Assembly (NCBI GenBank): GCA_946481355.1 | Contig: CAMLNH010000005.1 | Span: forward strand, 1-24,236 | Direction: 5' to 3' | DNA from: an uncultured Curvibacter sp. | GTDB taxonomy: Bacteria; Pseudomonadota; Gammaproteobacteria; Burkholderiales; Burkholderiaceae | DNA: 24,236 nucleotides | In this document: in pieces, positions 8,114-15,796 of the stretch | How positions within the stretch are numbered: position 1 is the stretch's first letter | Layout of the letters: every line of letters starts with the position of its first letter | Translations under genes and position numbers: made by a program | The notes under the pieces: model-generated | Database searches by the model: none | The model's input: the letters and a program-made list of their open reading frames with translations, nothing else | Told to the model about the DNA's origin: nothing

Positions 8114-8787
8114 ATCTCACGCAGCGCGATCACGGCCTGCCGTGCGCGATCCAGAAAGGCGCGGCGCTCTTCGCCGGCCTCGAGCCGGATCGGTTCGCCG
8201 AAGGTCACCGAACAGAGGATGGGAACGGGCACAACCTCGCCCTTGGGCATGACGCGCTGCACATTGTTGATCCATGCAGGCACCAGCACCACTTGCGGGA
8301 ACTTCAGCGCCAGGTTGTAGAGCCCGGCCTTGAAGGGCTGCGGCTCCTCGGCGTGGCCGCGCGTGCCCTCGGGGAAGAGGATGATGGAATCACCACTCTC
8401 CAGCGCCTCGACCAGTGGCGCCAGCGGGTCGGCGGCCGTTTCGGCGGGCGCGGTGTCCTGGAGCTCGGTGCCGCCGGCGGGACGGCTGCTGCCACGGTCC
8501 ACATAGACCGCGTTGAAAACGGCCGTGGTGATCCACTTCTTCAGCGGCGTCTTGGTCCAGTAGTCCTTGGCCGCGATCGGGCGCGTGATGTCGCGCAGCT
8601 CATGGGGCAGGGCGGCCCAGATCAGCACCAGGTCGGCGTGGCTCTGGTGGTTGGCGAAATAGATACGCTGCTCGATCTTGGGTGGGCAGCCGTGCCAGCG
8701 CGCTTGCGCACCGGTGAGCACGCGCACCAGGCCCAGCAGGAACAGGTTCATGGCCCGGGCTGCGAAGGAGGAGAGCTGGGGTCTCAT
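8110..8787 (-). CDS. 1-acyl-sn-glycerol-3-phosphate acyltransferase (PlsC family)
   Basis: A 225-residue membrane-associated acyltransferase that would make phosphatidate from lysophosphatidate. The catalytic H-x4-D motif is seen in ANHQSHADLV (His47, Asp52) and the substrate-binding motif in FPEGTRG (138-144). A hydrophobic N-terminus (about 9-26) could anchor it. Between these motifs is a Pro/Ala/Thr-rich stretch (about 101-120) that looks like an insertion. Its product would be the substrate of the overlapping CdsA-like gene, so the pair probably works in sequence. It follows mtgA after 15 bases. Confidence 0.87.
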   Translation of the reverse strand: MRPQLSSFAARAMNLFLLGLVRVLTGAQARWHGCPPKIEQRIYFANHQSHADLVLIWAALPHELRDITRPIAAKDYWTKTPLKKWITTAVFNAVYVDRGSSRPAGGTELQDTAPAETAADPLAPLVEALESGDSIILFPEGTRGHAEEPQPFKAGLYNLALKFPQVVLVPAWINNVQRVMPKGEVVPVPILCSVTFGEPIRLEAGEERRAFLDRARQAVIALREI

Positions 8788-8802
8788 GCGCAGGATCCGC
8801 GG

Positions 8803-9546
8803 TCAGGGCAGCTCGGCGCGCCAGAGCCGGCCGGCAATGACTTCGGCCCGCTCGGCCAGATAGGGCGAGTGGGGCAGCTTCTCGTACACCCGCGGGCGCG
8901 GCAGCATCACGGCCAGGCGCGACGCCTCACCGGCGTTCAGGCGTGCTGCGGGCTTGCGGTAGTAATGCTGGGCCGCGGCCTCGGCGCCGAACACGCCCTC
9001 GCCCCACTCTACGTGGTTGAGGTAGAGTTCCAGGATGCGCTGCTTGCTCAGGGTCTTCTCCAGCACATAGGCCAGCATCAGTTCCTGACCCTTGCGCAGC
9101 AGGGTGCGCTCGCCCGAGAGCAGCAGGTTCTTGGCCAACTGCTGGGTGATGGTGGAGCCGCCGACGATCTTGGGCGGCTTGACGGGGCGCGCGTTGCCGG
9201 CGGCCAGCCTGGCCGTGCGGGCCTCGGCCTCGGCGTTTTTCTGCCAGGCTTTCTCCATGGCGTCCCAGTCCACGCCTTCGTGCCAGGCGAAGCTGTCGTC
9301 TTCGGAAGCAATGACGGCACGCTTGAGGTGATCGGAGATCTGTGCGTAGTCCACCCACTGCTGGCGCCAGCGCAGCTGACCCTTGTCCTGCAGGATGCGC
9401 CAGGCTTCGGAGCGCTCGAAGCTGGAGGATTGCGGGTCGACCCAGGCCATGAGCACGATGCGCGCGACGAAGAAGAGCTGCAGTGCCAGCAGGGCAGCCA
9501 GCAGCAGGGCGATCCAGCGCAGCAGGGCCTTGGCGAAGGTCTTCAT
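8803..9546 (-). CDS. mtgA: Monofunctional biosynthetic peptidoglycan transglycosylase
   Basis: MtgA polymerises lipid II into glycan strands (glycosyltransferase family 51, no transpeptidase domain). The 247-residue protein has one N-terminal TM helix (about 10-34) and the GT51 motifs in order: AVIASEDDSFAWHEGVDW with catalytic Glu82; GGSTITQQLAKNLLLSGERT; RKGQELMLAYVLEKTLSKQRILELYLNHVEWG; and FGAEAAAQHYY. The start at 9546 begins the hydrophobic anchor (MKTFAKALLRW); the upstream in-frame extension overlaps the tonB gene and is not coding. Between the first two motifs there are about 15 extra residues (Ala- and basic-rich) compared with E. coli. It follows the TonB-like gene after 13 bases. 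Confidence 0.95.
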   Translation of the reverse strand: MKTFAKALLRWIALLLAALLALQLFFVARIVLMAWVDPQSSSFERSEAWRILQDKGQLRWRQQWVDYAQISDHLKRAVIASEDDSFAWHEGVDWDAMEKAWQKNAEAEARTARLAAGNARPVKPPKIVGGSTITQQLAKNLLLSGERTLLRKGQELMLAYVLEKTLSKQRILELYLNHVEWGEGVFGAEAAAQHYYRKPAARLNAGEASRLAVMLPRPRVYEKLPHSPYLAERAEVIAGRLWRAELP

Positions 9547-9559
9547 CGCGGGCTCGGGC

Positions 9560-10417
9560 TCAGGGAGCGCTGACGCGCGTCTCCAGGGTCTCGTTGCGCG
9601 AGAAACGGAAGCGCGAGACGACGACGATCTGGTCGGCTTCCTTGCGCATGTCGGTCGTGAAGCGGCCAAAGGGCGCAGCGGCGCGGGCAATGGCCTCGGC
9701 GCGCCGGTCCAGCGTGCGGTTACCCGAGCTCTCGGCGATCTCCGTGGTTACCACCTGGCCCAGCCGGTCGACGGTGACCACCATGGTCAGCTCGCCGTAG
9801 AGCTTGCGGCCCCCCGAGCTGGGGAAGTTCTCCGTGCCCTTGTTCTCGATGGCGCGGCGCAGGCGGTCGTAATAGATGGCGTAGGCTTCTTCGCGCGTGG
9901 ACGGGCCGATGTAGCGCTTGCGCGGTTTGGCGCTGTCCTGCTTGATGCGGCGCTCGATCTCGGCCAGCTGCTTGAGCAGCAGGCGGCGGCGCTCTTCCTG
10001 CGCGGCCTGTTCCGGGCTGGGTTTGGCCTGCCGCGGGTCGGGCACGGGCAGGCTGGCCAGCTGTTGACGCACCTGGGCCAGCAGCATGGTCTGCTGCTTC
10101 TGCAGGCGGCGGATGCGTTGCTGCGCCTCTTCTTCCAGCGTGTCGCCGCTGTCCGACAGCAGGGTGGAGGGCAGGGGGCTGGTGGCGCGGCCGCGTTCGG
10201 CCTCGCCGCCACCGGCCAGGGCGCTCTGCGCGATGGCCTGGGCCTTGTCGGGTGTCGCATTGCTGCGGGCGTTGACCAAGATGACTTCCAGCGGCGTGTC
10301 ACGGAAGGCGCGCTCGATGGCCTCTGGGTCGACAAAACGTACCGTCAGCAGCACGGCATGCACGGCAACGGAGATGCCGAGGGCGTATTCGAGCGTGCTG
10401 AACTTGCGCAGTTTCAC
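9560..10417 (-). CDS. TonB family protein (energy transducer-like)
   Basis: A 285-residue inner-membrane protein: N-terminal signal anchor (about 10-28, YALGISVAVHAVLLTV), a long charged periplasmic region with a Gln/Glu/Arg-rich coiled-coil-like stretch (about 90-165), and a C-terminal TonB-type domain (about 185-275; YGELTMVVTVDRLGQVVTTEIAESSGN). TonB proteins transmit proton-motive force to outer-membrane receptors, but this gene has no exbB/exbD or receptor nearby. The start is GTG at 10417, overlapping the exonuclease stop codon by 4 bases (GTGA). Its standing place between rnb and mtgA suggests an envelope role, but function is not shown. Confidence 0.82.
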   Translation of the reverse strand: MKLRKFSTLEYALGISVAVHAVLLTVRFVDPEAIERAFRDTPLEVILVNARSNATPDKAQAIAQSALAGGGEAERGRATSPLPSTLLSDSGDTLEEEAQQRIRRLQKQQTMLLAQVRQQLASLPVPDPRQAKPSPEQAAQEERRRLLLKQLAEIERRIKQDSAKPRKRYIGPSTREEAYAIYYDRLRRAIENKGTENFPSSGGRKLYGELTMVVTVDRLGQVVTTEIAESSGNRTLDRRAEAIARAAAPFGRFTTDMRKEADQIVVVSRFRFSRNETLETRVSAP

Positions 10418-12486
10418 GGAGACGGATTATCCCCTGCCGCTTCGGTGGCAGGGGCTTCGGATTCGTTGACATCGACGGCGATGGCGATGGGGCCGGCCGC
10501 CAGGTGTTCGGATTCGTCGTCGCCGGTTTCCTCTTCTTCCATCGGGGCCGCCTGGGCGTCCAGGCGTTCGATCACCGTGCCTGCCACATCCAGGGCCACC
10601 TCGTCGATGGCGCCCAGCTTCACGCGCACGCGCGCACCGCGCGGCAAGCCCTGGGTTCCCAGCACAGGCAGCACCAGGGGCAGGGTGTCGGCGCGTGCCA
10701 GGTTGTCCTTGAACACCGTGGCCTCGAGTTCGGTGATGCCTTGCTGTTCGATGTATTTGAGTGTCCAGTAGCGCTCGATCGTGGCCTGGTAGCCGTTGTA
10801 GGCGCCATAGGCCGCGTCGAAGCCCGAGATGATGGCGAAGAGCTCGGCGTCCTTGGGTTTGAAAGGCGCGGCCAGCGCGGCCGTGCGGCCGTGGCGCGCG
10901 CAGGCAATGATCTGCCACTGGTTCACGAGGTCGGTGTAGCGACGCAGCGGCGAGGTGCTCCAGGCATAGCTCTTCACGCCGATGCCCGCGTGTGGCAAGG
11001 CCTTGGTGCCCATGCGCACCTTGACGCCCGGGGCCAGGCTGGCCTGGCTGCGGTAGATGGCGGGTACGCCGAGCTCGGCCAGCCACGATCCCCAGCTGCT
11101 GTTGGCCAGGATCATGGCCTCGGCCACGATCAGGTCCAGCGGCGCACCACGGCTGCGCGTGCCGATCACCACCTGTTCGTCGCCTTGCGGCTCACCTTCG
11201 TTGCCCACGAGCTTGAAGGTGTAGTCGGGGCGGGTGAAGGTCTCCGGCTTGCCGCGCACGATTTCGCGCTGGGCTTTCAGATGACGGGCCAGGCGGTAGA
11301 GGAAGGCCAGCTCGGTTCGCAGCGCCGGTGTGAGCGGCGTCGGGTCGGGTGTGGCGTGTGCGTAGGTGCTGTCTTCCAGCCAGGGGGCTGTGACCACCTG
11401 GTCGATCTGGTCGTGGCGCAGGTTGTGCGCGATCGGTACGCGTTCCAGTTTGGTTTCATGGCCCAGCAGTTCCAGCGTGTCTTCCTTGAAGGCGACGTAG
11501 AGCGAGACGGCCGGGCAGGCGCGCCCTTCCTGCAGGGTGTAGCGCTGCACCACCTCGTCGGGCAGCATGGTGAGCTTGAAGCCCGGCATGTAGACCGTGG
11601 ACAGACGGTTGCGGCTCACGTTGTCGATGGGGTCGCCGCGCTGCACGGCCAGGCCCGGTGCGGCAATGTGGATGCCCACGGTGACGGTGCCCGAACCCAG
11701 CCCCTGGACCGAAAGCGCGTCGTCGATCTCGGTGGTGGCCGAGTCGTCGATCGAATAGGCCTGCACGGCAGCCGTGGGCAGGTCGTCCTTGATCTCCGGT
11801 GCCTCGAGCTTGGGGAAGCCATAGCCCTTGGGGAAGTTCTCGAACAGGAAACGACGCCAGTGGAACTGGTAGGGAGAGTCGATGGCGCCGGCCTGCTGCA
11901 GCAGATCCAGCGGCGCCAGATGCGTGGCGCGCGAGGCCTCGACCACGGCCTTGTACTCGGGTGCATTCTTGTCGGGCTTGAACAGGATCTTGTAGAGCTG
12001 CTCGCGGATGGGCTGCGGGCAGCCGCCGCGGCCCAGTTCCTGCGCCCACTCGGCAATCTGAAGCTGGAGCAGGCGCTTCTTCTCGATGGCGGCCAGGGCT
12101 TGCTGGATGATCTCGGCCGGGGCCTTCTTGTAGCGGCCCTTGCCCGCACGGCGGAAATAGTGCGGTGCCTCGTGCAGGCGCAGCAGGGCGGCGGCTTGTT
12201 GCGTCAGACTGGGCGGATCCTCGAAGTACACCGCGGCCAGATCGGCGAAGCCGAAGTCCTCCTCAGGCGCGAACTCCCAGGCCAGATCCAGCTCGATGCT
12301 GGTGCTCAGGGTCTGGGCCGCGGCCAGCAGCTCGGCCGGCGCCGGCTTCTCGAACTTGAGCAAAAGGTTGGCGGACTTGACCTTGACGCGCTTGCCGGTC
12401 TCCAGCTCCACCTGGAGTGAGGCCTCGGCTTCGGAAAGGATACGCCCGGCGAGGAATTTGCCAGCTTCGTCGAACAATGCATGCAT
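10414..12486 (-). CDS. RNase II / VacB family 3'-5' exoribonuclease
   Basis: A 690-residue RNB-domain exonuclease that would degrade single-stranded RNA processively from the 3' end. The N-terminus (about 1-45) looks like a small beta domain, followed by a helical region. The catalytic RNB domain begins near 240 with SIDDSATTEIDDALS, containing the clustered Asp residues that bind magnesium (247-248 and 255-256). Other RNB features are PGLAVQRGDPIDNVSRNRLSTVY and KSYAWSTSPLRRYTDLVNQWQ. A C-terminal S1-like region (about 600-650) is followed by an acidic low-complexity tail (MEEEETGDDESEH). It is the second gene of the minus-strand operon, 23 bases after the YqiA-like gene. Confidence 0.92.
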   Translation of the reverse strand: MHALFDEAGKFLAGRILSEAEASLQVELETGKRVKVKSANLLLKFEKPAPAELLAAAQTLSTSIELDLAWEFAPEEDFGFADLAAVYFEDPPSLTQQAAALLRLHEAPHYFRRAGKGRYKKAPAEIIQQALAAIEKKRLLQLQIAEWAQELGRGGCPQPIREQLYKILFKPDKNAPEYKAVVEASRATHLAPLDLLQQAGAIDSPYQFHWRRFLFENFPKGYGFPKLEAPEIKDDLPTAAVQAYSIDDSATTEIDDALSVQGLGSGTVTVGIHIAAPGLAVQRGDPIDNVSRNRLSTVYMPGFKLTMLPDEVVQRYTLQEGRACPAVSLYVAFKEDTLELLGHETKLERVPIAHNLRHDQIDQVVTAPWLEDSTYAHATPDPTPLTPALRTELAFLYRLARHLKAQREIVRGKPETFTRPDYTFKLVGNEGEPQGDEQVVIGTRSRGAPLDLIVAEAMILANSSWGSWLAELGVPAIYRSQASLAPGVKVRMGTKALPHAGIGVKSYAWSTSPLRRYTDLVNQWQIIACARHGRTAALAAPFKPKDAELFAIISGFDAAYGAYNGYQATIERYWTLKYIEQQGITELEATVFKDNLARADTLPLVLPVLGTQGLPRGARVRVKLGAIDEVALDVAGTVIERLDAQAAPMEEEETGDDESEHLAAGPIAIAVDVNESEAPATEAAGDNPSP

Positions 12487-12509
12487 GGGCTGAATTGTCC
12501 CATGCCCCC

Positions 12510-13097
12510 TCAGGACGCCAGGTCCAAAAAACCCAGCACCTCATCCAGGTAAAGCGCGAACTCGGAGATCGCGTGGTCGCTACCCGCGAGCACGCGGCCC
12601 TGCGTGCCGGGATAGTGGGCGCTCATTTCCCGCCAGTCCAGCACCTCGTCACCCTGGGCGATCAGCGCGTAATAGCGTGCGGGTCGTGTGATGGCGGGAA
12701 CGGCCAGGGCGTGCAGTTCGTCAACATAGCTCGCCTTGAACTCGAATGTTTCCTCGGGTTCGTGCCAGCTCGGGTGCGTGCCGACCTGGCCCGCAAGATC
12801 GCGTGCGGCGTGCACGGCCGGGTTGAGCAGTACGGCGCGGCAGCTGGTCTGCTCGGCGATCCAGGTGGCGTAGTAGCCGCCCAGCGAGGAGCCCATGACG
12901 GCCATGCGCTCGCGCGGCCAGCCGGCGATGCCCTGCATCACCTCGGCCATGGCCTGTCGGGGCGAGGGCGGCAACTGCGGGCACCAGAGGGTGACGCGTG
13001 GATGCTGTTGCGCGACACGCTGTTGTACCAGGCGCGCCTTGGTCGACTGCGGTGAGGAGCGGAAGCCGTGCAGGTAGAGCAGGTGGGTGGTCGTCAT
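12510..13097 (-). CDS. YqiA-like alpha/beta hydrolase (esterase)
   Basis: A 195-residue cytoplasmic esterase of the YqiA/YcfP type. It begins MTTTHLLYLHGFRSSPQSTKA, with the LHGF oxyanion element. The nucleophile elbow is GSSLGG (Ser71), the acid is probably Asp150 in IAQGDEVLDW, and the base is His175 in GSDHAISEF. The start at 13097 fits the family's short N-terminus; the frame stays open to 13154 but those codons are unlikely. It is the first gene of a seven-gene minus-strand run, so the operon promoter should lie in 13098-13232. Physiological substrate unknown. Confidence 0.85.
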   Translation of the reverse strand: MTTTHLLYLHGFRSSPQSTKARLVQQRVAQQHPRVTLWCPQLPPSPRQAMAEVMQGIAGWPRERMAVMGSSLGGYYATWIAEQTSCRAVLLNPAVHAARDLAGQVGTHPSWHEPEETFEFKASYVDELHALAVPAITRPARYYALIAQGDEVLDWREMSAHYPGTQGRVLAGSDHAISEFALYLDEVLGFLDLAS

Positions 13098-13140
13098 GGT
13101 CGGAATTGGTCTGACATCGGGCATCGTAACGGTTGGCCTG

Positions 13141-13160
13141 CCTCCCATGTTCATGGGAGG
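13141..13160. promoter_or_regulatory. Perfect 9-bp-arm palindrome between divergent genes, candidate operator
   Basis: CCTCCCATG and CATGGGAGG form a perfect inverted repeat with only two bases (TT) between the arms. This spacing suits a dimeric DNA-binding protein better than an RNA hairpin. It sits in the 135-bp gap between the divergent YqiA-like gene and the response-regulator gene, 72 bases upstream of the latter. TATGCT at 13192-13197 is a possible plus-strand -10. The response regulator downstream is one obvious candidate to bind it, but that is inference. Confidence 0.4.
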
Positions 13161-13232
13161 TTATGGCGTGGGCAGGGCGGGTCGCTGCGGCTATGCTCTG
13201 TGGGTCTCAGACAGGAAGCAGGCGGCAGGACA

Positions 13233-13928
13233 ATGCAGGTGTGGCGGGTATTGGTGGTTGAGGATGACCCGGCGATGCGGGAATTTTTCGTGGCCAGCGT
13301 GTCGCGCTGCGCTGGTCTGCAGCTGGTCGGCGCCATGGGTTCGGTGGCCGAGGCGCGGGCCTGGCTGGACGACGACGACCACATGGTCGACGTGTTGCTG
13401 ACCGATCTGGGCCTGCCCGACGGCAGCGGGCTGGAGGTGATCCGTCACGCCACGCGTCTGCACCCGCGCTGCGAGCCGCTGGTGATCTCCCTGTTTGGCG
13501 ACGAGGACAACGTGCTGGCCAGCATCGAGGCCGGCGCCCTGGGCTATATCCACAAGGACTCGGCGCCCGACGACATTGCCCAGACCATTCTGGAGATGAA
13601 AGACGGGGCTTCGCCCATCTCGCCGATGATCGCGCGCAAGGTGCTGGCCAAGTACACCAGCAGCCGCCGTGTGGCCGAACCTGCGCCTGAACGCCCGGCG
13701 CCGGCCCGGCCCGCAGCCGATGGCCCGCTGCTGTCGCCGCGCGAGCAGGAGGTGCTGACCCTGATCGCGCGCGGCTTCTCCTACGCGGAGATCGCGCGCC
13801 TGCAATCGGTCAGCGTGCACACGGTGCAGACCCATATCAAGAACCTCTATTCCAAGCTGTCGGTGCATTCCAAGAACGAAGCCGTGTTCGAGGCTTCGCG
13901 CCTGGGGCTGCTGCAGTCCAGGGCCTGA
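13233..13928 (+). CDS. LuxR/NarL-family two-component response regulator
   Basis: A 231-residue transcription regulator. The receiver domain (about 4-120) has the acidic pocket Asp11-Asp12, the phosphoacceptor Asp58 (LLTDLGLPDGSG), and Lys108 in YIHKDS. A Pro/Ala-rich linker (about 145-165) leads to a LuxR-type helix-turn-helix (about 168-228) with LSPREQEVLTLIARGFSYAEIARLQSVSVHTVQTHIKNLYSKL. The ATG at 13233 is preceded by AGGA. The kinase gene begins two bases after the stop codon, so the pair is one operon and surely a cognate system. Targets are unknown; the palindrome upstream makes autoregulation possible. Confidence 0.92.
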   Translation: MQVWRVLVVEDDPAMREFFVASVSRCAGLQLVGAMGSVAEARAWLDDDDHMVDVLLTDLGLPDGSGLEVIRHATRLHPRCEPLVISLFGDEDNVLASIEAGALGYIHKDSAPDDIAQTILEMKDGASPISPMIARKVLAKYTSSRRVAEPAPERPAPARPAADGPLLSPREQEVLTLIARGFSYAEIARLQSVSVHTVQTHIKNLYSKLSVHSKNEAVFEASRLGLLQSRA

Positions 13929-13930
13929 GC

Positions 13931-15760
13931 ATGGCGTTCTGGCGCGCACTGCTTCTGTGCTGCTGCCTGTGGGGCCTGCTGGCCCCGACGCAGGCCGAGT
14001 TGCTGGAGTTGAGCCAGGCCCATGTGAGCACGATACAGGACGGGGTCGTGCTGGAGCAGGAGACGCGGCTACCCTACAACTGGGATCGCCAGCACGGTTG
14101 GCGTTCGGGCAGTGCGGTGTTCGAGATTCCCCTGCGGCTCGATCAGCCGCCCACCGAACCCTACGCCGTCTATTTCGCCCGCGTGGGCAACCGCGCCGAG
14201 ATCTGGCTCAACGGCGTGCTGCTGTCGCGCTTTGGCGACCTGACCCGCCCCAACCACGAAGACTATGCCAAGGCGCCGCAGTACGTGCTGATCCCGGCCC
14301 AGCTGCTGCAGCGCGAGAACCAGTTCCGTGTGATCCTGCATGCCGATGGCGGACGCCGCGGCGGCCTGTCCACCATGCGGGTCGGCCCCGAGGTCGAGGT
14401 GCGCGAGCACTACCACTCGGTCTATCGCTGGCTGGTCAACGGCTCGATTGCCGTCTCGGTCTTCAGTCTGGTGGTGGGCGTCATCGCCCTGCTGCTCTGG
14501 GCGACCCAGGTCGAGCATGCGCCGGGTTCGCCCCGGCCGCGCCGGGACATGCTCTACCTGAGCGCCGGCGTGGCCGAGGTCTGCTGGATGCTGCGCCTGT
14601 CCGACACCGCGCTGACCGATCCGCCGCTGGCCTGGCCCTGGTGGGGTGTGCTGCAGACGCTGTCATATGCGGGCTGGTTCTGCGGCTCGGCGCTGTTTTG
14701 CCACTACGTCGCCGGCTGGCATCGCCACGCGTCGATGCGCTGGGTGCGCGCCATGGTCTGGGCTTTGCTGCTGACCTCGGCACCTGCCGCCTGGCTGGCC
14801 CTGAGCCGCAACGATGACAGCTACCTGACCGGCTGGTACGGCTTCGCCACCTTCCTGTTCATCGGCTATGCCGCGGTCTATTTCTGGGGCTCGGTGCGCA
14901 AGCCCACCACCGAGCACGTGCTGGTGGCCACGGCAGGCGTCTTCAATGTTCTGGTGGGTTTTCGTGACTGGGTCGTGATCCGGGCCAGCAACAACTTTGC
15001 CGAGATTTCCTGGATGCGCTACTCCTCGGTGCTCTTCGGTCTGGCGCTGGGCTACATCGTGATCATGCGTTTTCGCGAGGCCAGCGCCCAGGCGCGCGAC
15101 CTCATGGACAACATGGCGGCCAAGGTGCAGGAGAAAGAGCAGGCCCTGGCGGCCAGCTACCAACAGCTGGAGCAGCTGGCGCGCGAACAGGAGCGCACGG
15201 CCGAGCGCACCCGCATCCTGCGTGACATGCATGACGGCGTGGGTTCGCACATCAGCGCGGCCATCCGGCAGCTGCAGTCGGGCAAGGCCAGCGAGGAGGA
15301 CCTGCTGCAGACCCTGCGCGATTCGCTGGACCAGCTCAAGCTCTCCATCGACGCCATGAACCTGCCGCCGGGTGACGTCACCACCCTGCTGGCCAATCTG
15401 CGCTACCGGCTGGAGCCGCGTTTCAAGGCTTCGGACGTCGAGCTGGCCTGGGACGTGGACCTGTTGCCGCCCCTCGCCGGGCTGGACAGCAAGGCCATGC
15501 GCCAGCTGCAGTTCATGGTCTTCGAGGCCCTGTCCAATGTGCTGCAGCATGCCCAGGCCAGCCAGCTGCGCATCGAGCTGCGGGCCTGCCCCGAGGGCGG
15601 GACCCGGCTGCGCGTGGTCGACAACGGCCGCGGCTTCGATCCCGAGCGCGTGCAGCGCAAGGGCCTGGCCTCGCTGCGCGAACGCGCGGCCGCCATCGGG
15701 GTCGGGCTGGACGTGAGCAGCGAGCCCGGGCACACCGTGGTGGAAATCCGCCTCGCCTGA
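13931..15760 (+). CDS. Membrane histidine kinase (HisKA_3 type) with periplasmic jelly-roll-like sensor
   Basis: A 609-residue sensor kinase: signal peptide (about 1-22); periplasmic domain (about 23-160) resembling a galactose-binding-like/7TMR-DISM extracellular fold (FEIPLRLDQPPTEPYAVYFARVGNRAEIWLNG); six to seven hydrophobic segments between about 168 and 380; coiled coil (about 385-425); dimerisation/phosphoacceptor motif RTRILRDMHDGVGSHIS with His434; and an HATPase_c domain with FEALSNVLQHA (N box, Asn535) and DNGRGFD (564-570). This places it with the NarX/DegS-like kinases that partner LuxR-type regulators. The ligand is not predictable; the fold of the sensor suggests a carbohydrate or peptidoglycan fragment, as inference only. 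rodA follows 36 bases downstream. Confidence 0.88.
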   Translation: MAFWRALLLCCCLWGLLAPTQAELLELSQAHVSTIQDGVVLEQETRLPYNWDRQHGWRSGSAVFEIPLRLDQPPTEPYAVYFARVGNRAEIWLNGVLLSRFGDLTRPNHEDYAKAPQYVLIPAQLLQRENQFRVILHADGGRRGGLSTMRVGPEVEVREHYHSVYRWLVNGSIAVSVFSLVVGVIALLLWATQVEHAPGSPRPRRDMLYLSAGVAEVCWMLRLSDTALTDPPLAWPWWGVLQTLSYAGWFCGSALFCHYVAGWHRHASMRWVRAMVWALLLTSAPAAWLALSRNDDSYLTGWYGFATFLFIGYAAVYFWGSVRKPTTEHVLVATAGVFNVLVGFRDWVVIRASNNFAEISWMRYSSVLFGLALGYIVIMRFREASAQARDLMDNMAAKVQEKEQALAASYQQLEQLAREQERTAERTRILRDMHDGVGSHISAAIRQLQSGKASEEDLLQTLRDSLDQLKLSIDAMNLPPGDVTTLLANLRYRLEPRFKASDVELAWDVDLLPPLAGLDSKAMRQLQFMVFEALSNVLQHAQASQLRIELRACPEGGTRLRVVDNGRGFDPERVQRKGLASLRERAAAIGVGLDVSSEPGHTVVEIRLA

Positions 15761-15784
15761 GTCCGGGCGGCCACGCATTGGCGG

Positions 15785-15790
15785 GATAAT
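15785..15790 (+). promoter_or_regulatory. Possible -10 element for rodA
   Basis: GATAAT lies 6 bases before the rodA ATG, with no Shine-Dalgarno between. A transcript initiated from it would begin at or next to the start codon. No clear -35 is seen at the usual distance, so the site is tentative. Confidence 0.35.
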
Positions 15791-15796
15791 GCGGCC

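Noticed and set aside
10504..12420. Plus-strand ORF of 638 codons opposite the exoribonuclease
   Set aside because: Shadow frame of a gene with intact RNB motifs; no domain visible.
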